Origin: Paractinoplanes durhamensis
GTDB lineage: Bacteria > Actinomycetota > Actinomycetes > Mycobacteriales > Micromonosporaceae
Direction of reading: 5' to 3'
Length of the DNA: 64,000 nt
NCBI RefSeq assembly: GCF_016862175.1
Contig: NZ_BOML01000087.1
Span: 1-64,000, forward strand
The translations under genes and the position numbers were made by a program. This document shows, piece by piece, positions 1 to 8,349 of the stretch. The notes below the pieces were generated by a model. That model worked only from the letters and a program-made list of their open reading frames with translations, was not told the origin of the DNA and did no database searches. The first letter of the stretch is position 1. Each line of letters opens with the position of its first letter.

Positions 1-1
1 G

Positions 2-1972
2 AGAAAACATCCGTGGCTGATGGTATGCGAACGCATCGCCCAGCGGCAGGGCTTCTTCCACTGGCAACTGGACTTCGCCACGGTGTTCGCCCGTGGCGGC
101 TTCGACCTCCAGGTCGGTAACCCGCCCTGGGTGCGGCCCCGGTCAGACGTGGACGCGCTGCTGGCCGAGGGCGATCCATGGTGGCAGTTGGCGCTGAAGC
201 CGAGCCAGGCACAGGTCGCCAAGAAACGGGCCGCGACCCTGGCACTGCCGGGCATGACCGAACTGGTCGTCGACGGCATGGTGGAGGTGCTGTCGATCGC
301 GGCGTTCGTTGGGTCGGTTGCACAGTATCCGCACCTGCAGGGGCTCCAACCGGATCTGTACCGCTGCTTCATGGAGGTGATGTGGCGGCATGAATCGGCC
401 CGGGGCACGATTGGCATGATTCATCTAAATTCGCACTTCACCGATAAAAAGGCAGGTGTGCTGCGTAACGAACTCTACCTACGCCTCCGCCGCCACTGGC
501 ATTTTGTGAACGAACTCAAACTATTTGAGATCCATCACCACAATCACTTCGGCATTACAGTGTACGGAGCGAGGAAGGCTTCGCCGCGTTTCATCCAAGC
601 AAGCTCGCTGTATCACCCCGATACAGCAGATCGGTCGCTGATCCACGACGGATCCGGACCAGAGCCGGGACTCAAAGACGACGAGGGCCGCTGGGACGTG
701 CGCCCACATCGTTCGCGAATCACCCATGTTGCCGAAGAACTGCTCCGTGTATGGCACGCGACCATGGAGAACGACGAAGTTCCAGTGCGCCAGACTCGGA
801 TGGTCTACGCGGTGAACCAGTCCAGCACCGCAGTGCTCCAGAAACTGGCAACTGCCCAGCGCATCGGCGAGCTCGGACTGCGCTTTTCTGCTGGCTGGCA
901 TGAGAAGGACGACAGGAGGAAAGGCTACTTCGAATCAGGGTGGGGCGTGCCGACTTCTTGGGATGACGTGATTCTGCAGGGGCCACATCTGTTCGTCTCG
1001 ACGCCCCTATACAAGACACCGAACAGGTCACTGCGAAACAACCAAGACTGGTCCGCTACGGACTTCGAGCAGCTCTCGACCGACGCGATCCCAGCCACGG
1101 CCTACCAACCCGTCGGCGACCAATACGACTATGACTGCGCCTACACCGATTGGGGCGACGAGGAGCACCCTGATCCTGCCCGTGACTACTACCGCGTTGC
1201 CTGGCGAGCGATGGCTGATATTCAGAACGAGCGAACCCTGATTCCGGCAATCATTCCGCCCGGCGCGGCGCATGTCAACGGAGTCTTCTGTGTAGGTTCA
1301 TCCGCATCGAGTCGGCAGATCGCAATTGTGGTCGCCTTCGCCGGATCACTTCTCGCCGACTACCTGATCCGGACTGCGCCCTTGAGTGGCATTTACGAGG
1401 GTTCATTCAGCCGCCTTCCGATTGTCGAAACACATGCCGCCCAGCCAGAACTCGTGCTGAGAGCATTGCGACTCAACGCCGTGACCAACGCCTACGCCGA
1501 TCTGTGGACGGACTGCTACCAAAACGAGTTCTCCAAGGATGTCTGGGCCGGTGGTTTCGCACACGAGCGGCAAGCCTCCCTCGGAGGGGTCGGCCCCGAG
1601 TGGACCCCCGAGACGCCGTTGCGGGTTGCAGCCGATCGGCGGCAGGCGCTCGTGGAGATCGATGCGCTCGTCGCGCTTGCGCTTGGGTTGACCGCAGACG
1701 AGTTGTGCTCGATCTACCGAACCCAGTTCGCGGTGCTGCGTGGCTACGACCGCAACGTCTACATCTACGACGCGAATGGTCGGCTCGTGCCCAACTCAGT
1801 GCTCACAGTCTGGCGCAAGAAGGGCGACCGGATCACCGCCGAGGAGCGCACCGCGACCAACCAGGCGAGGAACACGTACACCTATGAACTGCCGTTTGTG
1901 ACGTTGGATCGGGAGGCGGACATGCGGGAGGCGTTCGCGGTCTTCGAGCAGCGGCTGCGGGAGCGTTCGTGA
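2..1972 (+). CDS. DNA adenine methyltransferase, C-terminal part (5' end outside window)
   Basis: This is the downstream part of a class I SAM-dependent DNA methyltransferase of the N6-adenine type. The reading frame is open to the first base of the window, so the gene starts upstream and the ATG at 20 is unlikely to be the real start. The catalytic motif NPPW, used to flip and methylate adenine, lies about 40 residues into the visible part, preceded by the FFHW..LDF pattern usual in Eco57I/PglX-like enzymes. The remaining 600 residues would hold target recognition. The stop overlaps the GTG of the following helicase (GTGA), so the genes are translationally coupled. Codon use between about 400 and 1450 is noticeably less GC-rich than the neighbours, which fits horizontal acquisition. 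It probably supplies host-DNA marking for the module. A restriction-modification fusion cannot be excluded, because the N-terminus is missing. Confidence 0.85.
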   Translation, partial: RKHPWLMVCERIAQRQGFFHWQLDFATVFARGGFDLQVGNPPWVRPRSDVDALLAEGDPWWQLALKPSQAQVAKKRAATLALPGMTELVVDGMVEVLSIAAFVGSVAQYPHLQGLQPDLYRCFMEVMWRHESARGTIGMIHLNSHFTDKKAGVLRNELYLRLRRHWHFVNELKLFEIHHHNHFGITVYGARKASPRFIQASSLYHPDTADRSLIHDGSGPEPGLKDDEGRWDVRPHRSRITHVAEELLRVWHATMENDEVPVRQTRMVYAVNQSSTAVLQKLATAQRIGELGLRFSAGWHEKDDRRKGYFESGWGVPTSWDDVILQGPHLFVSTPLYKTPNRSLRNNQDWSATDFEQLSTDAIPATAYQPVGDQYDYDCAYTDWGDEEHPDPARDYYRVAWRAMADIQNERTLIPAIIPPGAAHVNGVFCVGSSASSRQIAIVVAFAGSLLADYLIRTAPLSGIYEGSFSRLPIVETHAAQPELVLRALRLNAVTNAYADLWTDCYQNEFSKDVWAGGFAHERQASLGGVGPEWTPETPLRVAADRRQALVEIDALVALALGLTADELCSIYRTQFAVLRGYDRNVYIYDANGRLVPNSVLTVWRKKGDRITAEERTATNQARNTYTYELPFVTLDREADMREAFAVFEQRLRERS

Positions 1973-4900
1973 CCGAGCTGCTGCCCACCGTCCAGGCGGC
2001 CAACGTCCGGGACAGCCTCGTCGACTACCTGACGACGACATTCGCGTTAACTGAGGCGGACGCACGCGACGGTCTCGACACGTTTTTGTCCGACCCTGTC
2101 AGCGGCATGTTCAAGGGCCCGTACGTACACCTGCGGTTGCCGTTCCGCCCGGCCGAGCCGGGCTGGCGGCAGCACCTCGACTGGTATGCGGGCCCGGCCC
2201 CGTACGGTCACCAGGCCGCCGCGTTCGCCCGGCTGACCTCGCTGGGCAAGCGGCGTCCGCAGCCGACGCTGGTCACCACCGGCACCGGCTCAGGCAAGAC
2301 CGAGGCGTTCCTGCACCCGATCCTGGACCATGTGCGCCGGGCCCGGCTGGAGGGCGTCCCCGGGACCAAGGCGCTGATCCTGTACCCGATGAACGCGCTC
2401 GCCAACGACCAGGCCGCCCGCCTCACCGGGCTGCTGACCAGCCACCCGGAGCTGGCCTCGATCACGGCGGCGCTCTACACCGGGCAGAAGGACAAGCCGC
2501 GGACCATTGTCACCGCGGACGGGTTGATCACCGACCGCGGGATCATCCGCGACACTGCCCCCGACATCCTGCTGACCAACTACAAGATGCTCGACCAGTT
2601 GCTGCTGCGCCACGAGGACCAGAACCTGTGGCGGCAGTCCGCGACCAGCCTGCGTTACCTGGTGCTCGACGAGTTCCACACGTACGACGGCGCGCAGGGC
2701 ACCGACGTGGCGATGTTGTTACGGCGGCTCGGCCTGGCCCTGAAGAGCCATTGGAGCGAGGGCGACCCGGCCATCACCGAGAACGCCCGGTTCCGGCCGC
2801 TCGGGTTGATCACGCCGGTGGCGACGTCGGCGACCCTCGGGGACAAGGGTGACCCGGGTGCCATGCTGGGTTTCGCCGAAACCGTCTTCGGTGAGCCGTT
2901 CCCGGCCGACGCCGTGGTGACCGAGTCCCGGCAGGACCTTGCCGAATGGGTGGGTGACGCGGAGACCGCCGTGGCCGACGCCGGGTTCGCCGTCGCGGAC
3001 GAGTTCCGGGCCGAGGAGGTACGGGCTGCCGTCGACGCGCTTGGCGCCGACCCGGACGGCGCGGCTCTCGCCCGTACCGTCCTGGGTCTGCTCTGGGCCG
3101 GTGACCGGGACCGGCTCGCTGCGGCCGAGCCGGATCTGCTGCTCGCCCTGGCGAAGGCCCACCCGTTGGTGCAGGAGCTAGCCTACGAGACCGCCGATGC
3201 GGTTAGCGTGGACGACTTGGTCCGCCGGATCGCCAGCCAGGCCGACCGGCGCACCTCCAGCCTCGCGGCGGACGGCTTCGACACCGACTGGTCGCGGGCG
3301 ATCACCGCGGTGGTGGCAGCTCTCGGGCACATCCGGGCGGTCGCCGGCCGTGACGCGCTCGCCGTCGACGTGCACCTATGGGTGCGTGAACTCACCCGCA
3401 TCGACCGGGCCGCCGACACCACCGCCCGGTTCCGCTGGGGCGACGACGGTCCGCCGGTAGCCGGCGGCGACACCGAGGACATCCGGCCGTCGTTCCCGGC
3501 CGTCTACTGCCGCTTCTGCGGCCGGTCCGGCTGGGGCGTCGCGCTCGCCCCGGTCGGCACCGGTCTCGCCGTCGACGACGAGACCATCCGGCGTAATCAC
3601 GCCTCCCGCGAGGGCCGTTTCCGGGCACTGCTCTACGCGCCGGCCGAAGCCAACGCCGCCTACGACGGGGCCGGGCACCCCGACGGGCTGGCCTGGTTTT
3701 CGGTGCGTGGCCGGGAACTGCTCACTGCCGCGCCAGGCGACGACGACCCGGATCTGCGCGACGGGTGGATCCTGCCGGTGCTCACCAGCGCCGGACGGGA
3801 CGCCGACGAGCACGCTCGGCACGACACCTGCCCGTCCTGCGCCCAGCCGGACGGTATTCGGTTCCTCGGTAGCGCCATCGCCACCCTGCTGTCGGTGTCA
3901 CTGTCCACGTTGTTCGGCTCGGCGGCTCTGGACGTACGGGAGAAGAAGGCCCTGGTTTTCACCGACTCGGTGCAGGACGCTGCGCACCGGGCCGGTTTTG
4001 TGGAAGCCCGTTCGCACACGCTGACCTTGCGGGCGGCACTCAACGCCGCGATCGCACCGGGCAGCCTCACCTTGGACGCGCTGGTCGAGGACGCGATCCG
4101 GCGTACCGGTGAGGATGACTTCCAGCGGTACCGGCTGCTCGGCCCGGACTGCGTCGACCGGGAGTCGTTCACTCCGTTCTGGAAGTCGAAGACCCTGCGT
4201 GGGGTGCCCGCCAGGGTGATGTCCCGGGTCCGAAAGCGGCTCGCGCTCGATGTGGCTCTGGAGTTCGGGATGAACTCGCGCACCGGCCGGACGCTCGAAC
4301 TGACCGGTGCCGCGATCGTCGAGGTGGAGGCGGGCCAGCCGGCCCGGATGGCCGCCGCCGCCCGGACCGTGCTGACCGGGTTCGCCGTGCAGAACCCGCT
4401 CGGGCCGGACAACGCCGAACCGGCCGACGAGACCCTCGTGCAGTGGGTACGCGGTGTGCTGGACCGGATGCGGGCACAGGGCGCGATCGACCATCCCTGG
4501 TTCACCACCTTCCGCCAGGAGGACGGCAACCGCTGGTCCATCTGGGGTGGCCGGCCGCGGGGCGAGGGCATGCCCGCGTTTCCCAACACGCGGCCGGCGC
4601 CCAGCTATCCACGCGTCGGCGGCGCGGTCAACCCGGTCCGCGACAGCGACCTGGACGCGGTCACCTCGGCGCAGTCCTGGTTCGCGCGCTGGACCTCGCG
4701 GGCGCTGTCGGTCAGCCCCGCCGACGGTGGGCGGCTCACCCGGCTGCTGTTGGACCGGCTGGCCCGCGACGGTGTCCTCACCACCGTCACCAGTCAGAGC
4801 GGCGCCACCGTCTACGCGATCCCGCCGTCCGGTGTTGTCGTCGCCCCGGCCAGGCTCGACGACCTCACCGCCAAACGGCATCTACTGGCCTGCGACACCT

Positions 4901-7900
4901 GCCGGGCGCTGGTGCCGGGCAGTCGCACCACCGTCGACCAGCTCGATGGCGCACCATGCATGCTGGTGCGCTGCCACGGCCGGCTGACCCGGGAAGCGCT
5001 GGCCGACAACTTCTACCGCCGGCTCTACGCCTCCACGGACATGCGCCGGATCGTCGCGCGCGAGCACACCAGCCTGCTCGACGACGCCACCCGGCTGAGC
5101 TACGAGGACGGCTTCAAGAAGTCCTCGACCGAGCCGCAGGCACCTAATGTGCTGGTCGCCACCCCCACCCTGGAAATGGGTATCGACATCGGCGACCTGT
5201 CCACCGTCCTGCTCTCGTCGCTGCCCCGCACCGTCGCGTCCTACCTGCAACGGGTCGGGCGGGCCGGGCGTCTCACCGGCAACGCCCTCAACCTGGCCTA
5301 CCTCACCGGGCGCGGCGACCAACTACCCAAGCTCGGCGACCCGCTGTCGGTCATCAACGGTGAGGTCCGCCCGCCGGCCACCTACCTGAGCGCTGAGGAG
5401 ATCCTGCGCCGCCAGTTCACCGCCAGCCTCGTCGACGGCATGGCCCGCGACCCACGGCACACTCACCCGAACAGCGCGAGCAAGGCCATCGGAGCCAGCG
5501 AACCGGACTCGTTCCTCGGCGAACTCATCGCCGCCGCCGAGGCGGGTGGTGCCGCCGCAGTGCGCCGGTTCACCGACACCTTCGCTTCGCTGCCCGAAGC
5601 CACCGTCGTCGCGCTCACCGACTGGGTCAACCCGAGTGCCGGGGCTGGCACCAGCGTGTTCGCCGGGCACGTGCACGCGGCCAGTCGTCGCTGGCAGCAA
5701 ACCGTCGAGACGCTCAAGCGCCGGCAGACCGAGATCAACAAGGTGCTGCCCGAACTCGAGGCCCAGGCCGTGTCGCCGGCCGCCACCGACGACGACAAGC
5801 GGGCCCTGCGGTCAGCCAAGACCACCCGCAAGCTGATCGGCGGGCAACTCGGGCACCTACGCGGCGAATACTGGATCAGCGTGCTCGAGGAGCACGGCCT
5901 GCTGCCCAACTACACGCTCCTCGACGACACTGTCACCCTCGCCGTCGGGATCAGCTGGACCAACCCCGACTCCGGCGAGTTCGAGACCGACAGCGCCCAG
6001 TTCCAGCGGGGCTCGGCGCAGGCCATCCGGGAGTTCGCGCCTGGCGCCACCTTCTATGCCCGCGGGTGGGAGATCGCCGTCGACGCGATCGACCTCGGCA
6101 TCGACGGCGAATCCATTCGTCCCTGGGTGTTCTGCCCCGCCTGCGGATTCGCCGCCGACATCGCCGCCACCGGCCAGGAACAACAGATCCCCAAATGCCC
6201 ACGGTGCGGCAGCACCGGCATCGCCGACACCGGTCAGCGCCTCGATGTCGTCGAACTTTCACACGTCTCGGCCGAGGTGCGCCGCGACGAGGTGAAGATC
6301 TCCGACCGGCGTGACCAACGCGACCACATCCCGTTCCAGCTCATCTCGGCCGCCGACATCGACCCGGCCGGCATTGCGGGCGAGAAGTGGTTCGCCGAGA
6401 ACACCGGGCTGGGCTGCACCTATCTGCGCACTATGGACCTGCGCTGGCTGAACGTCGGCGTCCCCGGCCACGGCACGTCGCGGATCATCTCGGCCGACGA
6501 ACGCACCGGCTCACTGTTCCGGGTGTGCAGCGGATGCGGCAAGCTCGACACCGACTCCGGCCGTAACCGCCCGCACGAGCACCGCGCCTGGTGCCCGTAC
6601 CGTAAGTCGGCCGTGGAGAACACGGTCGCCGTCGCCCTCTCGCGCACCCTGCGCACCCAAGGGCTGCTGCTGCGCCTGCCGTACGCGGTCACCCTGGGCG
6701 ACGACTTCGCCGTGCCGAGCCTGGCCGCCGCCGTCCTGCTCGGGCTGCGCGAACAGATCGGCGGACACCCCGACCACCTGCGGGTCGAGCACGTCGTCGA
6801 CCCCACCCTCAGCGACGGCACCGACAACCACGACGCCCTGCTGCTGCACGACGTGGTGCCCGGCGGCACCGGATACCTGGCCGACCTGGCCACCCCGGAA
6901 CTGCTCCGCGACCTGCTCGCGCTCGCCTGGCAGCGGGTGCACGACTGCGAATGCCGGCACGAGGAACGCCTCGCCTGCCACCGCTGCCTACTGCCGTTCA
7001 CCCCGCTCACCCTGCTGCGCCGTACGTCCCGCGCTTCGGCCGAACGGCACCTCGCCCACCTGCTCGGCCTGGACGAGGACGCCGACACCGCCGACGGCCC
7101 ATCGTGGACGCTGGTCAGGACCCCACCGCAGGACAGCCCCGAATCACACCTAGAACAACGCTTCCGCAAGCTGATCACGCAACGGCTGACCGCGATCGGG
7201 GCAGCCACCACCGAGGTACCGAAACCGTGGGGCAACGCCCTGCGCTTCACCCTGCCCGGCGACCACCGCCAATGGACCCTCACCCCGCAGGTCAACGTCG
7301 AGAACTCCCGCCCCGACTTCCTGCTGGAATCCAACGACACCTCCATACCGGCCGTCGCCGTCTTCACCGACGGGCACGCCTTCCACGCTGTCGCGTCCCG
7401 CAACCGGCTCGCTGACGACGCCGAGAAGCGCCAGATTCTGCGCGACACCGGCCGCATCGTCCTGGCGGTGACCGCAGCCGACATCGCCGCGGCCGAGCAG
7501 CAAGCCCCGGCCGCCCCGGCGTGGTTCTCCGAGGCCACCGTCGCCAGGCTGATCAAGCAGGCACCGTTCCAGGCCGCGCCCAGCGCGTACGAGGGGCTGC
7601 GGGCCGGCCCGATCTCCTGGCTGCTCGCCTGGGTGTCCGCGCCCAAGCCCGTGGACCTCGGGATCGTCGCGCGGGCCGTGCCGATGTTCCTGGTCGACGG
7701 CCAGTCTCGCCGCACCTGTGCCGACGGGATCAGCCTCGCCGCGGTCGGGCGGGCTGCGCTGCTAGCAGAGGAGCTGCCGCCCGGCGACCGGACCGTCCTG
7801 GTGCGGCAGTTCGGTGCCCTCGCCGTCGTCGTCGAACCGACCAGGGCGGCAGTGCACGCCGCACTCGTGCTGGACGACCGGGAGCAGGCATTCGACGCCG

Positions 7901-8349
7901 CACACGCCGATGCCTGGCGGCTATGGCTGCAACTGTCCAACGCCATGTCGCTCCGCGACTGGCCCACCGTCATCACGACCTCCAGCCGAGTGGGGAGCGC
8001 GGTCACAGCGGCGGCCACCCCGGAGCTGGACACCGCCGACGGTCTCCCCGACGGAGCGGACGAGAGCTGGGCATCCGCGTACGAGTCGGCCGCGCTCGGC
8101 GTCGAACGCGACCTGATCCGGCTCCTCGCCATCCACGGCGGCCTCGAAGCGCCGCAGATCGGCGTGGAAGGCCCGCAGGGCATCCCCATGGACATGTGTT
8201 GGCCGCGCGTGCACATCGCCGTCGACCTTTACGACATGCCCGACGAGGACCGGGCGGACCTGACCTCCGCCGGCTGGCACGTGGTGCAGCCGGAACCGGA
8301 CGCCATCGTCGCGGCGCTGACCGGCACCACCGACCGCGGGGAGAGCTGA
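1969..8349 (+). CDS. Giant SF2 helicase with DUF1998-type region and Vsr-like C-terminal domain
   Basis: A 2126-residue DEAD/DEAH-type helicase of the kind represented by YprA/MrfA, DISARM DrmA/DrmB and Druantia DruE. Walker A (GTGSGKT) is near residue 104, the DEFH box near 234 and motif VI (QRVGRAGR) near 1094. The two RecA halves are separated by a very large insert carrying CxxC pairs near 513 and 620. Zinc-type cysteines follow near 1387 (CPAC..CPRC) and 1519 (CSGC), and the DUF1998-like CEC...CHRC cluster lies near 1660. Residues about 1780-1830 (PDF, FTDGHAFH, DDAEKR) resemble the Vsr/PD-(D/E)XK nuclease core. GTG start overlaps the methylase stop; the TGA overlaps the next ATG. Two in-frame TTA codons (2047, 2719) are unusual for this genome. 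The helicase call is secure; the defence role is inferred from family and neighbours. Confidence 0.9.
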   Translation: MTELLPTVQAANVRDSLVDYLTTTFALTEADARDGLDTFLSDPVSGMFKGPYVHLRLPFRPAEPGWRQHLDWYAGPAPYGHQAAAFARLTSLGKRRPQPTLVTTGTGSGKTEAFLHPILDHVRRARLEGVPGTKALILYPMNALANDQAARLTGLLTSHPELASITAALYTGQKDKPRTIVTADGLITDRGIIRDTAPDILLTNYKMLDQLLLRHEDQNLWRQSATSLRYLVLDEFHTYDGAQGTDVAMLLRRLGLALKSHWSEGDPAITENARFRPLGLITPVATSATLGDKGDPGAMLGFAETVFGEPFPADAVVTESRQDLAEWVGDAETAVADAGFAVADEFRAEEVRAAVDALGADPDGAALARTVLGLLWAGDRDRLAAAEPDLLLALAKAHPLVQELAYETADAVSVDDLVRRIASQADRRTSSLAADGFDTDWSRAITAVVAALGHIRAVAGRDALAVDVHLWVRELTRIDRAADTTARFRWGDDGPPVAGGDTEDIRPSFPAVYCRFCGRSGWGVALAPVGTGLAVDDETIRRNHASREGRFRALLYAPAEANAAYDGAGHPDGLAWFSVRGRELLTAAPGDDDPDLRDGWILPVLTSAGRDADEHARHDTCPSCAQPDGIRFLGSAIATLLSVSLSTLFGSAALDVREKKALVFTDSVQDAAHRAGFVEARSHTLTLRAALNAAIAPGSLTLDALVEDAIRRTGEDDFQRYRLLGPDCVDRESFTPFWKSKTLRGVPARVMSRVRKRLALDVALEFGMNSRTGRTLELTGAAIVEVEAGQPARMAAAARTVLTGFAVQNPLGPDNAEPADETLVQWVRGVLDRMRAQGAIDHPWFTTFRQEDGNRWSIWGGRPRGEGMPAFPNTRPAPSYPRVGGAVNPVRDSDLDAVTSAQSWFARWTSRALSVSPADGGRLTRLLLDRLARDGVLTTVTSQSGATVYAIPPSGVVVAPARLDDLTAKRHLLACDTCRALVPGSRTTVDQLDGAPCMLVRCHGRLTREALADNFYRRLYASTDMRRIVAREHTSLLDDATRLSYEDGFKKSSTEPQAPNVLVATPTLEMGIDIGDLSTVLLSSLPRTVASYLQRVGRAGRLTGNALNLAYLTGRGDQLPKLGDPLSVINGEVRPPATYLSAEEILRRQFTASLVDGMARDPRHTHPNSASKAIGASEPDSFLGELIAAAEAGGAAAVRRFTDTFASLPEATVVALTDWVNPSAGAGTSVFAGHVHAASRRWQQTVETLKRRQTEINKVLPELEAQAVSPAATDDDKRALRSAKTTRKLIGGQLGHLRGEYWISVLEEHGLLPNYTLLDDTVTLAVGISWTNPDSGEFETDSAQFQRGSAQAIREFAPGATFYARGWEIAVDAIDLGIDGESIRPWVFCPACGFAADIAATGQEQQIPKCPRCGSTGIADTGQRLDVVELSHVSAEVRRDEVKISDRRDQRDHIPFQLISAADIDPAGIAGEKWFAENTGLGCTYLRTMDLRWLNVGVPGHGTSRIISADERTGSLFRVCSGCGKLDTDSGRNRPHEHRAWCPYRKSAVENTVAVALSRTLRTQGLLLRLPYAVTLGDDFAVPSLAAAVLLGLREQIGGHPDHLRVEHVVDPTLSDGTDNHDALLLHDVVPGGTGYLADLATPELLRDLLALAWQRVHDCECRHEERLACHRCLLPFTPLTLLRRTSRASAERHLAHLLGLDEDADTADGPSWTLVRTPPQDSPESHLEQRFRKLITQRLTAIGAATTEVPKPWGNALRFTLPGDHRQWTLTPQVNVENSRPDFLLESNDTSIPAVAVFTDGHAFHAVASRNRLADDAEKRQILRDTGRIVLAVTAADIAAAEQQAPAAPAWFSEATVARLIKQAPFQAAPSAYEGLRAGPISWLLAWVSAPKPVDLGIVARAVPMFLVDGQSRRTCADGISLAAVGRAALLAEELPPGDRTVLVRQFGALAVVVEPTRAAVHAALVLDDREQAFDAAHADAWRLWLQLSNAMSLRDWPTVITTSSRVGSAVTAAATPELDTADGLPDGADESWASAYESAALGVERDLIRLLAIHGGLEAPQIGVEGPQGIPMDMCWPRVHIAVDLYDMPDEDRADLTSAGWHVVQPEPDAIVAALTGTTDRGES

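Noticed and set aside
6420..8216. Long minus-strand ORF of 598 codons inside the helicase gene
   Set aside because: It is antisense to a well-supported gene, low in complexity (Arg/Ser-rich) and has no recognisable motif; such shadows are normal in very GC-rich DNA.
7521..8348. N-terminal extension of the UvrD-like helicase to 983 residues
   Set aside because: This part is a frame shadow of the giant helicase; the ATG at 8349 overlaps that gene's stop and opens a normal domain.
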